Below, in pieces: positions 20,082-31,844 of a stretch of DNA of 64,000 bases. The notes beneath the pieces were generated by a model that did not search any database, was not told the DNA's origin, and saw only the letters and a program-made list of their open reading frames with translations. The DNA is from Sulfurisoma sediminicola. Its GTDB lineage: Bacteria > Pseudomonadota > Gammaproteobacteria > Burkholderiales > Rhodocyclaceae. The stretch lies in assembly GCF_003865015.1 (NCBI RefSeq), contig NZ_BHVV01000002.1, forward strand, positions 1 to 64,000, given 5' to 3'. A program made the position numbers and the translations under genes. The stretch's first letter is position 1, and the number at the start of each line of letters is the position of its first letter.

Positions 20082-21163
20082 TTCTGAACGAGCATGCGAT
20101 TCTTGTGAATCGACATGAGAATGCCGATGCCGAGGAACAGCGTCACCAGCGCGGTGCCGCCATAGCTGATCAGTGGCAAGGGCACGCCGACGACGGGCAG
20201 GATGCCGCTGACCATGCCCATGTTGACGAATGCATAGGTGAAGAAGATCAGCGTGATCGCGCCGGCCAGCAGCCGGGAGAAGAGCGTCGCGGCGTTGGCG
20301 GCGATCATCAGGCCGCGGCCGATCAGCAGGGCATAGAGAAACAGCAGCACGAGGTTGCCGAGCAGGCCGAACTCCTCGGAATAGACGGCGAAAATGAAAT
20401 CGGTATGGCGTTCGGGAATGAATTCGAGCTGCGCCTGGGTGCCTTGCCCCCATCCCTTGCCGAGGATGCCGCCCGAGCCGATGGCGATGGTGGACTGGAT
20501 GATGTGGAAGCCCTTGCCCAGCGGGTCCCGCTCCGGGTCGAACAGGGTGAGGACGCGGCTTCGCTGGTAGTCGTGGAGCAGGTTCCAGGCGAAGGGTGCC
20601 GCGGCGGCACCGGCCGCGCCGAGGCCGATGATGACCTTCCATGGCAAACCGGCGAGGAAGATGACGAAGAAACCGGCGGCGGAAACCAGGACCGCCGTAC
20701 CGAGGTCCGGCTGGCGGGCGATCAGCGCCACGGGGAGCAAGAGCAGCAGCACGGCGACGGCGTAATCGCGCAGGCGCAGCATCGCCTCGTGTTTCTGGAA
20801 GTACCAGGCCAGCATCAGCGGCATCGCGATCTTCATGACCTCGGAGGGCTGGATGCGCATGAAGCCGAGGTTGAGCCAGCGTCGCGCGCCCTTGGAGACG
20901 TCGCCGAACAGTGCCACCGCGATCAGCAGCAGGATGCCGAAGGCATAGGCGGGCAGTGCCAGGTGCATCAGGCGCTGCGGCGGCATTTGGGCGACGATAC
21001 GCATCACCGTCAGCGCCACGGCGATATTCAGCAGTTGCGCGGTGACGCGCTCGGGCGAGGCGCTGCCGACGGCGATCAGGGCGACCAGCAGCAGCAGCGC
21101 CGAAAAGCCCAGCAGCGGCCCGTCGATCGGCGCGATCAGCTTCAGCCAGAAATTGCGGATCAT
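20078..21163 (-). CDS. mrdB: RodA, SEDS peptidoglycan glycosyltransferase
   Basis: 361 residues with about ten membrane helices. A SEDS-family polymerase that works with PBP2 in lateral wall synthesis. The family signatures are QPDLGTA, the catalytic-region stretch FIPERHTDFIFA and the C-terminal PLPLISYGG. The start ATG overlaps the mrdA stop by 4 bp. Confidence 0.97.
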   Translation of the reverse strand: MIRNFWLKLIAPIDGPLLGFSALLLLVALIAVGSASPERVTAQLLNIAVALTVMRIVAQMPPQRLMHLALPAYAFGILLLIAVALFGDVSKGARRWLNLGFMRIQPSEVMKIAMPLMLAWYFQKHEAMLRLRDYAVAVLLLLLPVALIARQPDLGTAVLVSAAGFFVIFLAGLPWKVIIGLGAAGAAAAPFAWNLLHDYQRSRVLTLFDPERDPLGKGFHIIQSTIAIGSGGILGKGWGQGTQAQLEFIPERHTDFIFAVYSEEFGLLGNLVLLFLYALLIGRGLMIAANAATLFSRLLAGAITLIFFTYAFVNMGMVSGILPVVGVPLPLISYGGTALVTLFLGIGILMSIHKNRMLVQK

Positions 21164-23049
21164 TCGTCTTCTTCCACGGCATCCTCGTCGGCCGGTGCCG
21201 GTGCCTTGGGCAACTTGCCGAGCAGGTAGTAATCGAGGACCTGGCGCGCGATCGGCGCGGCGGCCTGGGCGCCGAAGCCGCCGTTCTCGACCAGTACCGC
21301 CAATGCGATCTTCGGCTGGTCGGCCGGGGCGAAGGCGATGAACAGCGCGTGGTCGCGCAGCTCCTTCTTCATGCCGCCCTCCTTGTACTGCGCGCCCTTG
21401 AGCGAGAATACCTGCGCCGTACCGGTCTTGCCGGCCGACACGTACTCGGCGCCGGCGAAGGCGCGCGCGCCGGTGCCTTCCTTGTTCACGCCGACCATGG
21501 CGTTCTTGATGACGTCGATGTGCTCCTGCTTGAGCGGCAAGGTCTTGAGTGGTTGCGGCTCGATCAGGGTCTGCTTGCCCGTGCGCGTGTCGGTGATGTG
21601 CCTGACCAGGTGCGGGCGGAACATCACGCCGTTGTTGGCCAGCGTTGCCGTGGCCTGGGCCAGCTGGATCGGGGTGTAGGCGTTGTAGCCCTGGCCGATG
21701 CCGATGGAAATGGTCTCGCCGGCATACCACTTCTGCTGCTCGGGTTTCCTGAACCGCTTCTTCTTCCACTCCGGCGAGGGCAGCACGCCCTCGGATTCGC
21801 CGTCGATGTCCACGCCGGTGCGGCTACCCAGACCGAGGCTGCCCATGAAGCTGGCGATATTGTCGATGCCCATGTCGTTGGCGAGCATGTAGTAATACGT
21901 GTCGCAGGAGTGGACGATGGACTTGTACATGTCGACCGAGCCGTGGCCGCCCTTCTTGTCGTCGCGGAAGGTATGGCCGCCGAAGTTGTAGAAGCCGGGA
22001 TCGAAGATCGTCTGTTCGGCGCGGCGCTTGCCCAGGGTCAATGCGCCCAGTGCCATGAAGGGCTTGAAGGTCGAGCCGGGCGGGTAGGCGCCGTTGAGCG
22101 CCCGGTTGACCATGGGTTTGTCGGGCGAGGTGTTGAGCATGTCCCAGTTCTGCGAATCGATGCCATCGACGAACAGATTGGGATCGTAGTTCGGCACCGC
22201 CACCAGGGCGAGGATGCCGCCGGTTGAAGGCTCGATGGCGACCAGTGCGCCTTTTCTGTCGCCGAAGGCTTTCTCGGCAATCTCCTGCAATTTTGCGTCG
22301 ACGGTGAGTGTCAGGTTGTTGCCGGCCACCGGCGCGGTGCGCGCCAACGTGCGCACCGCGCGGCCGCCGGCGTCGACCTCGACCTGCTCGAAGCCGGTGA
22401 TGCCGTGCAGTTCGAACTCGTAGTGCTGCTCGAGACCGGTCTTGCCGAAGTGCTCGGTGCCGCGGTAGTTGTCCTCGGCGTCGCGTTCCTCGATCTTCTC
22501 GAGGTCGCGGTCATTGACGCGGCCGATGTAGCCGAGCAGGTGCGAGGCGAAGGCGCCGAACGGATACTGGCGGAACAGCCGCGCCTTGACGTCGACGCCG
22601 GGAAAGCGGTAGCGGTGGGCGATGAAGATCGCCACCTCCTCGTCCGACAGCCGGGTGCGGATCGGCAGCGACTCGAAGTTCTTGCTCTCGGCCAGCAGCT
22701 TGTGAAAGCGCTTGCGGTCCTTCGCCTGCACGTCGAGGATCGTGGCCAGTTCGTCGATGGTCTGTTCGAGGTTCTTTACCTTCGATGGCGTGATCTCCAG
22801 CGTGTAGGCCGAGTAATTTCGTGCCAGCACCACATCGTTGCGGTCGACGATGAGGCCGCGGTTGGGCACCATCGGCACCAGCGAGATGCGATTCTCCTCG
22901 GCGCGGGTCTGGTAGTAGTCGTGCTGGATCACTTGCAGCCAGACGAAGCGCGCGAACAGCAGGGCGAAGCAGAACAGCACGAAGCCGCCGGCGAAGGCGA
23001 GGCGTCCTCCGAACCGTTCAAGTTCCTCCTGGGGGTTCTTGAATTCCAT
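21160..23049 (-). CDS. mrdA: Penicillin-binding protein 2, elongasome transpeptidase
   Basis: 629 residues. One N-terminal membrane helix (~18-38), a pedestal domain (~60-240) and a transpeptidase domain. The active-site Ser is in PPGSTFKPF (S-x-x-K), with SCDTYYY as the second motif and GKTGTAQV as the third. A short acidic tail (EDAVEEDE) ends the protein. It crosslinks the glycan made by RodA. Its start shares one base with the mreD stop (TGATG). Confidence 0.97.
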   Translation of the reverse strand: MEFKNPQEELERFGGRLAFAGGFVLFCFALLFARFVWLQVIQHDYYQTRAEENRISLVPMVPNRGLIVDRNDVVLARNYSAYTLEITPSKVKNLEQTIDELATILDVQAKDRKRFHKLLAESKNFESLPIRTRLSDEEVAIFIAHRYRFPGVDVKARLFRQYPFGAFASHLLGYIGRVNDRDLEKIEERDAEDNYRGTEHFGKTGLEQHYEFELHGITGFEQVEVDAGGRAVRTLARTAPVAGNNLTLTVDAKLQEIAEKAFGDRKGALVAIEPSTGGILALVAVPNYDPNLFVDGIDSQNWDMLNTSPDKPMVNRALNGAYPPGSTFKPFMALGALTLGKRRAEQTIFDPGFYNFGGHTFRDDKKGGHGSVDMYKSIVHSCDTYYYMLANDMGIDNIASFMGSLGLGSRTGVDIDGESEGVLPSPEWKKKRFRKPEQQKWYAGETISIGIGQGYNAYTPIQLAQATATLANNGVMFRPHLVRHITDTRTGKQTLIEPQPLKTLPLKQEHIDVIKNAMVGVNKEGTGARAFAGAEYVSAGKTGTAQVFSLKGAQYKEGGMKKELRDHALFIAFAPADQPKIALAVLVENGGFGAQAAAPIARQVLDYYLLGKLPKAPAPADEDAVEEDE

Positions 23050-23573
23050 CAGATCGGACGGTTGTCATCCCGTTCGACAGGGCGGTACTGCGGCAGCAGC
23101 AGCAGGTAGGTCAGCGGATGCCACAGCGCCGCGGCGACGAAGCTCGAGGTGAACCAGAGCAGGCCGGGAAACTCGGCGCCGCCGATCATGCGCGCGGCCA
23201 GCATCACCAATTGCGCGCCGAGCAGCATCGGCAGCACGTGAGCCGCCTGCAGCAGCAGGGGGAACCAGAGAATGCGGCGCGACAGCCCGCAGCCGGCGAA
23301 GGCGAGCAGGACATAGGCGAGCGCGTGCTGGCCCATCACGCTGGCATCGCCGACGTCCATGGCGATGCCGAAGAAGAAGGCCGTGCCCATGCCGACCTTG
23401 AGGGGCTGGTGGATGGACCAGAAAATCAGCACCAGCGCCACCCAGTCCGGCACGAAGGGCAGCCGCCCGAGGGGAACGAGGTTGAGCAGCAGCGCCAGCA
23501 GCAGCGTGACGGTGATGAACCAGCTGCGCGCCGGCAGCAGGATGCGGTTGGAGCGATGCGTCGGTTGGTTCAT
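23049..23573 (-). CDS. mreD: Rod shape-determining protein MreD
   Basis: 174 residues, five or six membrane helices. An inner-membrane elongasome scaffold that links MreC to the polymerases. It starts at an ATG overlapping mreC by 4 bp and ends on mrdA. Confidence 0.95.
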   Translation of the reverse strand: MNQPTHRSNRILLPARSWFITVTLLLALLLNLVPLGRLPFVPDWVALVLIFWSIHQPLKVGMGTAFFFGIAMDVGDASVMGQHALAYVLLAFAGCGLSRRILWFPLLLQAAHVLPMLLGAQLVMLAARMIGGAEFPGLLWFTSSFVAAALWHPLTYLLLLPQYRPVERDDNRPI

Positions 23574-24490
23574 CGCACCGCCTTCTTCACTCTGCGACCC
23601 TTGCCCGGGACGTCGGCGGTGGTGCTGGCTTCCTCCGGCCGCGGCGGCACGATGCGGGAGCCCAGCACCAGGACATGGCCGTGGCGCTCGACGCCGGCGA
23701 TCGGCTCGCAGCGAATGCGGGCGAAGGCGAACGAATTGTCGCGGTCGATATGGGCCACGCGGGCGACCGGCAGACCTGGCAGATAAAGGCCGTCGAGACC
23801 CGAGGTGACGAGGATGTCGCCGACCTGGATCTCGGCATTGGCGGCGAGGAAACGCAGCTCGATGCTGCCGGCGCCGGCGCCGGCAGCGACGGCGCGCAAG
23901 CCGTTGCGCTGGACCCGGACCGGGATCGCCTGATCCTTGTCGGTGAGCAGCGTGACCTCGGCCATCAGCGGAAACACGCGCGTGACCTGGCCGATTACGC
24001 CGAGGTCGTCGATCACGGCCTGGCCGGCGGCGATGCCGGCCTGGAGACCCTTGTCGATGAGGACGCGACGCGAGAAGGGGTCGCGCGCGGCATAGAGAAT
24101 TTCGGCGACGCGGCCTTCGGCCGGCTGGCGCTCCTTCATGTCGAGCAAGGCGCGCAGGCGGCGGTTTTCCTGTTCGAGATGTTCCTGCCGCAGCAGTTGG
24201 TTGGCGGTGGCCAGGCTGCGGCTGCGCAGCGCGGCATTCTCCTGCTGCAACTGGATCAGGCTGGCGAAGTACTGGCCGGCGCCCGCGGCGCCTTCGACCG
24301 GCATCTGGGCGACGCGCTGCACCGGCCAGGCGATGGTGGCGAGGACCAGGCGGGCCCACTCGAGGGTATGGAAGCGCAGGTCGGCGACGAGCAGGACGAT
24401 GGAAAGCGCGGCGAAGAAGGTCAGCCGGGCGAGCGGCGCCGGGCCCCGCTTGAAAAACGGTGGCGGCGTGTGGCCGACGACGGACATCAA
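23570..24490 (-). CDS. mreC: Rod shape-determining protein MreC
   Basis: 306 residues: a cytoplasmic N-terminus, one membrane helix (~22-40), a periplasmic coiled coil (~75-115, rich in QQENAAL and EQENRRLRALL) and the double beta-barrel MreC domain. It activates PBP2/RodA in the elongasome. Two ATGs in a row open the gene. The basic tail (GKGRRVKKAVR) is common in this family. A 136-bp gap separates it from mreB, so a second promoter or processing site may lie there. Confidence 0.96.
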   Translation of the reverse strand: MMSVVGHTPPPFFKRGPAPLARLTFFAALSIVLLVADLRFHTLEWARLVLATIAWPVQRVAQMPVEGAAGAGQYFASLIQLQQENAALRSRSLATANQLLRQEHLEQENRRLRALLDMKERQPAEGRVAEILYAARDPFSRRVLIDKGLQAGIAAGQAVIDDLGVIGQVTRVFPLMAEVTLLTDKDQAIPVRVQRNGLRAVAAGAGAGSIELRFLAANAEIQVGDILVTSGLDGLYLPGLPVARVAHIDRDNSFAFARIRCEPIAGVERHGHVLVLGSRIVPPRPEEASTTADVPGKGRRVKKAVR

Positions 24491-24626
24491 CTCAGTAACG
24501 CTCCCCGAAAACGCAGTTTCAGTGCAGGCTAACGCCGGTTTTTCCCGCGTTAAGCGCAGCGGCCGAAACTACAAAACCCTCGCGGCGCACCCTTTGCACC
24601 GACTTGCACACTACTTGGGCGAGGCG

Positions 24627-25763
<1,137 letters not shown>

Positions 25764-26051
25764 ATGTCCCTGACCCTGGATGACGTACGCCGCATCGCGC
25801 GGCTGGCACGTCTGGACGTCTCCGCCGCGGAGCTCGACACGACCCGCGATCAGCTCAACGGCATCCTCGCCTTCATCGAGCAGTTGCAGTCGGTCGACAC
25901 CGCCGGCATCGAGCCGATGGCCCATGCCGTCGACGTGGTGCAGCGCCTGCGCCCCGACGCGGTGGCGGAGGCCGACCGCCGCGACGCCTTCCAGGCGGTC
26001 GCGCCCGAGACCGAGGGGGGGCTCTATCTGGTACCCAAGGTGATCGAATGA
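25764..26051 (+). CDS. gatC: Aspartyl/glutamyl-tRNA amidotransferase subunit C
   Basis: 95 residues. Small subunit that stabilises GatAB. Typical pattern: [39 protein letters not shown] and a C-terminal LVPKVIE. The GatCAB complex converts Glu-tRNA(Gln) and/or Asp-tRNA(Asn) to the amidated form. First gene of the gat operon. Confidence 0.97.
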   Translation: MSLTLDDVRRIARLARLDVSAAELDTTRDQLNGILAFIEQLQSVDTAGIEPMAHAVDVVQRLRPDAVAEADRRDAFQAVAPETEGGLYLVPKVIE

Positions 26052-26068
26052 ATCTGACGATTCATTCG
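26045..26068 (+). promoter_or_regulatory. 10-bp hairpin spanning the gatC stop codon
   Basis: A perfect inverted repeat, CGAATGAATC (26045-26054) and GATTCATTCG (26059-26068), loop TGAC. The gatC TGA lies inside the left arm. It could adjust gatC/gatA ratios by partial termination or mRNA processing. No T-tract. Confidence 0.55.
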
Positions 26069-26096
26069 TCTGCCATGATGGCCCCCCATCCCCCGA

Positions 26097-26117
26097 CCCC
26101 CGCCCCGAGGGCGGGGG
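26097..26117. repeat. GC-only hairpin between gatC and gatA
   Basis: A 9-bp stem, CCCCCGCCC (26097-26105) with GGGCGGGGG (26109-26117), loop CGA. It lies in a 105-bp gap of an operon whose other gaps are short and looks like an inserted intergenic repeat element rather than a terminator, since no T-run follows. Confidence 0.5.
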
Positions 26118-26156
26118 CGACTGATTTGCGCCCCCGCGCTGCGGAGGCGAGGTGAC

Positions 26157-27614
26157 ATGATTAACGCTTCCCTCAAAGAGTTATCCGCTGCGCTGGCGCA
26201 GAAAAAGGCCTCGGCGGTCGAACTGGCGACGCTGTTCCTCGAACGCATCGAGAAGCTCAACCCGACCCTCAACGCCTTCGTCACCGTCGATCGCGAGAAG
26301 ACGCTGACCATGGCACGCGAGGCCGACGCCTCGGGAAAAGTCGGCGCCAGCGACACGCCGCTTTCTGGTATCCCGTTGGCGCACAAGGATATTTTCTGCA
26401 CCGAAGGCTGGCGGACCACCTGCGGCTCGAAGATGCTGTCGAACTTCGTTTCGCCCTACGACGCCACCGTGGTCGAGAAATTCAAGGCCGCCGGCATGGT
26501 CACGCTGGGCAAGCTCAACATGGACGAGTTCGCCATGGGCTCGTCGAACGAGACCTCGTTCTTCGGCCCGGTGAAGAATCCCTGGGATACCTCGCGGGTA
26601 CCCGGCGGCTCCTCGGGCGGCTCGGCCGCGGCCGTGGCGGCGCGCCTTGCGCCGGCCGCCACCGGCACCGACACCGGCGGCTCGATCCGCCAGCCGGCGG
26701 CGCTGTGCGGCCTCACCGGGCTCAAGCCGACCTATGGCTTGGTTTCGCGCTACGGCATGATCGCCTTCGCATCCAGCCTCGACCAGGGCGGGCCGATGGC
26801 CAAGTCGGCCGAGGATTGCTCCCTGCTGCTGAACGCCATGGCCGGCTTCGATCCGCGCGACTCGACCAGCCTCGAGCGTCCGACGGAGGACTATGCCCGG
26901 GACCTCGATAAGCCCCTGCAAGGATTGCGCATCGGCTTGCCGAAGGAGTTCTTCGGCGAGGGCATGGATGCCGACGTGCGCGCGGCGGTCGAGGCGGCGC
27001 TGGCCGAGTACCGCAAGCTCGGCGCCGCCACGGTGGAAGTAAACCTGCCGAACTCGGGCCTCTCGGTGCCGGCCTATTACGTCATCGCACCGGCCGAGGC
27101 GAGTTCCAACCTCTCCCGTTTCGACGGCGTGCGCTACGGCCACCGTGCCGCCGACTACGCCGACCTCACCGACATGTACAGCAAGAGTCGCGCACAGGGT
27201 TTCGGCGACGAGGTCAAGCGCCGCATCCTCATCGGCACCTATGTCCTGTCGCACGGCTACTACGACGCCTATTACCTGCAGGCGCAGAAGGTACGCCGCC
27301 TGATCGCCAACGATTTTGCCGAGGCGTTCAAGTCCTGCGACGTCATCATGGGGCCTGCCACGCCCTCGGTGGCGTTCAAGTTCGGCGAGAAGAGCGCCGA
27401 TCCGGTGCAGATGTACCTTTCGGACATCTACACCATCGCCGTCAACCTCGCCGGCCTGCCCGGGATGTCGATTCCCTGCGGCTTTGGTGCCGGCGACATG
27501 CCTGTCGGCCTGCAGCTCATCGGGCCCTGGTTCGCCGAGGCGAAGATGCTCAACGTCGCCCACCGCTACCAGCGTGCGACGGACTGGCATCTGCGGATGC
27601 CGGCCGGCCTCTAG
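26157..27614 (+). CDS. gatA: Aspartyl/glutamyl-tRNA amidotransferase subunit A
   Basis: 485 residues. Amidase-signature subunit that releases ammonia from glutamine for GatB. The Ser-cisSer-Lys triad is visible: Lys in PLAHKDIFC, cis-Ser and Ser in the [22 protein letters not shown] region. The gene starts at an ATG after a GC-rich spacer with GAGGTGAC in front. Confidence 0.98.
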   Translation: MINASLKELSAALAQKKASAVELATLFLERIEKLNPTLNAFVTVDREKTLTMAREADASGKVGASDTPLSGIPLAHKDIFCTEGWRTTCGSKMLSNFVSPYDATVVEKFKAAGMVTLGKLNMDEFAMGSSNETSFFGPVKNPWDTSRVPGGSSGGSAAAVAARLAPAATGTDTGGSIRQPAALCGLTGLKPTYGLVSRYGMIAFASSLDQGGPMAKSAEDCSLLLNAMAGFDPRDSTSLERPTEDYARDLDKPLQGLRIGLPKEFFGEGMDADVRAAVEAALAEYRKLGAATVEVNLPNSGLSVPAYYVIAPAEASSNLSRFDGVRYGHRAADYADLTDMYSKSRAQGFGDEVKRRILIGTYVLSHGYYDAYYLQAQKVRRLIANDFAEAFKSCDVIMGPATPSVAFKFGEKSADPVQMYLSDIYTIAVNLAGLPGMSIPCGFGAGDMPVGLQLIGPWFAEAKMLNVAHRYQRATDWHLRMPAGL

Positions 27615-27621
27615 GCGAGCG

Positions 27622-28179
27622 ATGCGGTTGCGGCGTGCCCTGTCCTGCATGACCGCCGTTGCGCCGGCGCTGCTTCTCGGCGGTTGCGGCCTCTGGCCCT
27701 TCGGCAAGCCGCCGTCGCCGGCGGAACCGGAGCAGCCAAGACAGGCGCCGCGCGCGGAGCCGCGGGCGGAACCGCGGCCGCTGTCGGAACGCACCCGGCG
27801 CTATCTGGCCAGTCGCGGCCACGAGGTGATCGAGGAACGTCCGCTCAACGTTCGGGCCGACTGCAGCTTTCGTGACGAACTGGGCTACGCCGGCCGCCTC
27901 GATCTCGAGGTCCGGGATGCCGACGTGCGCCGCTTCGCCGCCAGGGTTGACGTGCCCCGGCGCGGCAGCTGCCGTTTCGACCTGGCCGACTTCCGCCAGG
28001 CGACGTCGCTGCCGACGATCACGCTGACCGGCGCCCAAAGCCGCTGCACGGTGAGGATGTGGGAGCAGGGCAGCAAGGTGACGGTGGCTTTCTCGGACTG
28101 CCAGGCGCAATGCGATGGCGGGACCTTCGACTATCTGTGGCCGATCCTCGTTGAGGCGCCGAGCGGCCGCTGCTTCTGA
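27622..28179 (+). CDS. Putative lipoprotein encoded between gatA and gatB
   Basis: 185 residues. Signal peptide with lipobox LLGGCG, then a Pro/Glu/Arg-rich linker and a ~110-residue cysteine-containing domain ([52 protein letters not shown]). The paired cysteines suggest disulfides in the periplasm. I do not recognise the family. It sits 7 bp after gatA and 17 bp before gatB, so it is co-transcribed with a tRNA amidation complex that it cannot plausibly belong to. Confidence 0.85.
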   Translation: MRLRRALSCMTAVAPALLLGGCGLWPFGKPPSPAEPEQPRQAPRAEPRAEPRPLSERTRRYLASRGHEVIEERPLNVRADCSFRDELGYAGRLDLEVRDADVRRFAARVDVPRRGSCRFDLADFRQATSLPTITLTGAQSRCTVRMWEQGSKVTVAFSDCQAQCDGGTFDYLWPILVEAPSGRCF

Positions 28180-28196
28180 AAGAGAATGGAATTCGC

Positions 28197-29639
28197 ATGA
28201 GTCAGTGGGAAGTCGTCATCGGGCTGGAAACCCATGCCCAGTTGCGCACGCAATCTAAGATCTTTTCGGGTGCGGCGACGGCCTTTGGCGCCGAGCCCAA
28301 CCGTCAGGCTTGTGCGGTCGACATCGCGCTGCCCGGCGTGTTGCCGGTGCTCAACCGCGAGGCCGTGGTCTGCGCCATCAAGTTAGGCCTCGCCGTCAAT
28401 GCTTCGATCGCGCCGCGCTCGGTTTTCGCCCGCAAGAACTACTTCTATCCCGACCTGCCCAAGGGTTATCAGATTAGCCAGTTCGAGATCCCGGTGGTCT
28501 CGGGCGGCAGCCTGACCATCCGCGTCGGCGAAACAGAAAAGACCGTGCGCCTGACCCGCGCCCACCTCGAGGAGGACGCCGGCAAGAGCCTGCACGAGGA
28601 CTTCCACGGCAAGACCGGCATCGACCTCAACCGTGCCGGCACGCCGCTGCTCGAGATCGTCACCGAGCCGGACATGCGCTCCTCGCTTGAGGCCGTCGCC
28701 TACGCCAAGGCCCTGCATTCGCTGGTGACCTGGATCGGCATCTGCGACGGCAACATGCAGGAGGGTTCCTTCCGCTGCGACGCCAACGTCTCGGTGCGCC
28801 GGCCGGGCGCGCCGCTCGGTACCCGCCGGGAGATCAAGAACCTCAACTCCTTCCGCTTCCTGCAGCAGGCGATCGATTTCGAGATCCAGTGGCAGATCAA
28901 CGAGATCGAGGAAGGCCGCGCCATCCAGCAGGCCACGGTGCTGTTCGACCCCGACACCGGCGAGACGCGGGCGATGCGTTCCAAGGAAGATGCCCACGAT
29001 TATCGCTACTTCCCCGACCCCGATCTGCTGCCCCTCGAGATCACGCCGGCGTGGATCGAGGAAGTGAAGCGCGGCCTGCCCGAGTTACCGCAGGCGATGC
29101 AGGCCCGCTTTGTCTCCGACTACGGCCTCTCGGGCTACGATGCCGCGACGCTGACGGCGACGCGGGACATGGCCAAATACTTCGAGGACTGCATCGTCGC
29201 CGCGGGCCGCGAGAACGCCAAGACCTGCGCCAACTGGGTGATGGGCGAACTCGCCGCCCGCATGAACCGGGACAGCATGGAGATCGCCGCCGTGCCGCTG
29301 GCGCCGACTTTATTGGCCGGCATCGTGCGCCGCATCGCCGATGGCACGCTCTCCAACAAGCTGGCCAGGGAGGTGTTCGAGGCGCTGTGGGCGGGGGAAG
29401 GCAAGGATGCCGATGCGGTGATCGAGGCGCGTGGCCTCAAGCAGATTTCCGACAGCGGCGCGATCGAGGCGCTGATCGACGAGGTGCTCGCCGCCAACCC
29501 GAAGTCGGTCGAGGAATTCCGTGCCGGCAAGGAGAAGGCCTTCAACGCCCTCGTCGGTCAGGTGATGAAGGCGACCAGGGGTAAGGCCAATCCGCAACAG
29601 GTCAACGACCGGTTGCGGCAGAAACTGGCCGGCGGCTGA
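28197..29639 (+). CDS. gatB: Aspartyl/glutamyl-tRNA amidotransferase subunit B
   Basis: 480 residues. Kinase/amidotransferase subunit that activates the mischarged tRNA. Signatures include [12 protein letters not shown], the metal site region [13 protein letters not shown] and [11 protein letters not shown], with the YqeY-like tail domain at the C-terminus. It is convergent with the next gene and the two stop codons abut exactly (29639/29640). Confidence 0.98.
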   Translation: MSQWEVVIGLETHAQLRTQSKIFSGAATAFGAEPNRQACAVDIALPGVLPVLNREAVVCAIKLGLAVNASIAPRSVFARKNYFYPDLPKGYQISQFEIPVVSGGSLTIRVGETEKTVRLTRAHLEEDAGKSLHEDFHGKTGIDLNRAGTPLLEIVTEPDMRSSLEAVAYAKALHSLVTWIGICDGNMQEGSFRCDANVSVRRPGAPLGTRREIKNLNSFRFLQQAIDFEIQWQINEIEEGRAIQQATVLFDPDTGETRAMRSKEDAHDYRYFPDPDLLPLEITPAWIEEVKRGLPELPQAMQARFVSDYGLSGYDAATLTATRDMAKYFEDCIVAAGRENAKTCANWVMGELAARMNRDSMEIAAVPLAPTLLAGIVRRIADGTLSNKLAREVFEALWAGEGKDADAVIEARGLKQISDSGAIEALIDEVLAANPKSVEEFRAGKEKAFNALVGQVMKATRGKANPQQVNDRLRQKLAGG

Positions 29640-30311
29640 TCAGCGCGGCCGCTTGTCGGCGGCCGGCGTATCGGCGGTCCGCGGAGTATTGCCGTAGCGC
29701 AGTTCCATGTAGTGCTTTTTCTCGTCGCCGTACTTGGCCAGCAGGGCGTCGCGCTCCTGCTTGCGGCCGTCAAGCGCCGCCTGCGCGGCCTTGATCGCCG
29801 CCTCGTTGTCCTCGACCTGCCTCTTGAGGTTGGTCGGCATCGGTTTCTTGACGTAAAATTCCTTCTCCGCGTCGAGCTTCTTCTTCTCCTTCGTCGCTTC
29901 GTCGTAGCGCTTCTGGGTGTCGGCCGAGGCCTTGTCGAAGTCGGCGAGCGCGCGGTCGCGGGCTACGTCGATGTCCTTTTCACTAGGATAGGTCGCCAGC
30001 AGCGCCTCGTTGTGGCGCTTGTCCTCGGCCGCTTTCTTCGCCTCCTCGACTTTCTTTGCCGTCTCGGCATCGCGCAACACGCGTTGTTCGGGCGTCAGCG
30101 GCGCTTCGACTTCCTTCACTAGGCGGCCGCGCTCGTCGAGGATGCGGTAGGCGCGCTTGTGGCAGGCGACCGGCAGCATGTCGCCGCAGGTGAGCTTGCC
30201 GTTGGCATCGTTGCAGCAGTAGGAACTGCGCGCGCTGGCGTCGCCGGCCGCTGCGAGACCGAGGACGGCGACAAGTCCCGCCGCGATCGAAAAATGTTTA
30301 GCTGACACCAT
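29640..30311 (-). CDS. Secreted coiled-coil protein with DUF4124-like N-terminus
   Basis: 223 residues with a signal peptide (ends GDASARSS). An N-terminal Cys-rich patch ([20 protein letters not shown] then CHKRAYRI) resembles DUF4124 proteins. The rest is a long charged coiled coil ([46 protein letters not shown]). Probably periplasmic; no known function. Its start overlaps the 3' end of pyrE by 14 bp, so it is likely expressed from the pyrE transcript. ATG at 30311 gives the signal peptide. Confidence 0.8.
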   Translation of the reverse strand: MVSAKHFSIAAGLVAVLGLAAAGDASARSSYCCNDANGKLTCGDMLPVACHKRAYRILDERGRLVKEVEAPLTPEQRVLRDAETAKKVEEAKKAAEDKRHNEALLATYPSEKDIDVARDRALADFDKASADTQKRYDEATKEKKKLDAEKEFYVKKPMPTNLKRQVEDNEAAIKAAQAALDGRKQERDALLAKYGDEKKHYMELRYGNTPRTADTPAADKRPR

Positions 30312-30963
30312 AGTTCTCCCGGTAACGAGTGACTGCGTCGAGATTGCGTTCGAGTTCGGCATGGCCGCGTACCCCAAGGGTACTTGCTTCGCGGCGCAGG
30401 TAGCCGATGAGGTCGGCGAGGCTGGCAACGGCGACGACCGGCAAGCCGAAGTCCTGCTCGACCTCCTGCACGGCGGACAGTTCGCCCTGGCCGCGTTCCT
30501 GGCGGTCGAGCGCGATCACCACGCCTGCGGGAGTGGCGCCGGCCGCGCGAATGATGTTCACCGACTCGCGGATCGAGGTCCCGGCCGAGATCACGTCGTC
30601 GAGGATCAGCACGCGACCCGCGAGCGGGGCGCCGATCAGCGTGCCGCCCTCGCCGTGGTCCTTGGCTTCCTTGCGGTTGAAGCAGAAGGGCAGGTTGCGG
30701 CCGCGCCGCGCCAGCGCGATGGCGGTGCCGGCCGCGAGCGGGATGCCCTTGTAGGCCGGGCCGAACAGCATGTCGTGAGCGATGCCGGCGGCGAGTATGG
30801 TGTCGGCGTAGAAGTCGCAGAGGCGGCCCAGCGATGCACCGTCGTCGAACAGGCCGGCATTGAAGAAATAGGGCGACATGCGGCCGGCCTTGGTCTTGAA
30901 TTCGCCGAAGCGCAATACGCCCTTGTCGCAGGCGAAGGCAATAAAATCCTGGCTGAATGTCAC
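30298..30963 (-). CDS. pyrE: Orotate phosphoribosyltransferase
   Basis: 221 residues from the GTG at 30963. Converts orotate and PRPP to OMP in pyrimidine synthesis. The PRPP loop is [17 protein letters not shown], and [13 protein letters not shown] is typical. The GTG is preferred over a TTG at 30987 because it gives the usual N-terminus ([11 protein letters not shown]) and has AGGA about 9 nt upstream. It leaves 23 bp to the divergent xth start. Confidence 0.95.
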   Translation of the reverse strand: MTFSQDFIAFACDKGVLRFGEFKTKAGRMSPYFFNAGLFDDGASLGRLCDFYADTILAAGIAHDMLFGPAYKGIPLAAGTAIALARRGRNLPFCFNRKEAKDHGEGGTLIGAPLAGRVLILDDVISAGTSIRESVNIIRAAGATPAGVVIALDRQERGQGELSAVQEVEQDFGLPVVAVASLADLIGYLRREASTLGVRGHAELERNLDAVTRYRENYGVS

Positions 30964-30986
30964 GTCGGGGTTCCTGAAAGACTGCA

Positions 30987-31769
30987 ATGCTACGCATCAT
31001 CACCGCAAACCTCAACGGGATACGCTCGGCCTCGACCAAGGGCTTCTTCGACTGGCTGGCCGGGCAGGACGCCGATGTCGTCTGCGTGCAGGAACTCAAG
31101 GCCCAGGTCGGCGACATGCGCGCGACCCTGCTCAACCCGCCCGGCTTCTTCGGCTATTTCCACTACGCGGAGAAGAAGGGCTACAGCGGCGTCGGCATCT
31201 ATTGCCGCCGCCAGCCCGACCGGATCATCGAGGGACTCGGCATCGCCGACATCGATGCCGAAGGACGCTACATCGAAGTCGACTTCGAACGGCTGTCTGT
31301 AGTGTCGGTCTATCTGCCTTCGGGCTCCAGTTCCGAGGAACGGCAGGCGGCGAAATTCAGCTTCATGGAGCGCTTCTGGCCGCGACTCCAGGAATTGCGG
31401 CGGGCCGGTCGCGAGGTGGTGATCTGCGGCGACTGGAACATCGCGCACAAGGAAATCGACCTCAAGAACTGGAAGGGCAATCTGAAGAATTCCGGCTTCC
31501 TGCCGGCGGAACGTGCCTGGCTCACGCGCGTCTTCGACGAGCTGGGCTGGGTCGACGTTCATCGCCGGCTCTGCCCCGACGCCGGCGGCGAGGCCTACAC
31601 CTGGTGGTCGAACCGGGGACAGGCCCGGGCGAAGAACGTCGGCTGGCGCATCGACTACCAGATCGCCACAACCGGCATCGCTGCGCAGGCACGGCACGCA
31701 TCGGTGTTCAAGGCACAGCGCTTCTCGGATCATGCGCCGCTGATCATCGACTATGACGTGGGCCTTTGA
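30987..31769 (+). CDS. xthA: Exodeoxyribonuclease III (AP endonuclease)
   Basis: 260 residues. Cleaves abasic sites and trims 3' ends in base-excision repair. Metal and catalytic motifs are [42 protein letters not shown] and [10 protein letters not shown]. Its start is only 23 bp from the divergent pyrE start, so both promoters must overlap the opposite gene's leader or coding region. Confidence 0.96.
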   Translation: MLRIITANLNGIRSASTKGFFDWLAGQDADVVCVQELKAQVGDMRATLLNPPGFFGYFHYAEKKGYSGVGIYCRRQPDRIIEGLGIADIDAEGRYIEVDFERLSVVSVYLPSGSSSEERQAAKFSFMERFWPRLQELRRAGREVVICGDWNIAHKEIDLKNWKGNLKNSGFLPAERAWLTRVFDELGWVDVHRRLCPDAGGEAYTWWSNRGQARAKNVGWRIDYQIATTGIAAQARHASVFKAQRFSDHAPLIIDYDVGL

Positions 31770-31844
31770 CTGCCGTCATTGCGCGACAGCGCCGAGTCCG
31801 GTAGCCTTCGTCTCTCAAGAAAGCCAATTTTCAAGGAGAAGACC

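Noticed and set aside
26097-26117. Rho-independent terminator between gatC and gatA
   Set aside because: No T-tract on either strand. Kept only as a hairpin of unknown role.
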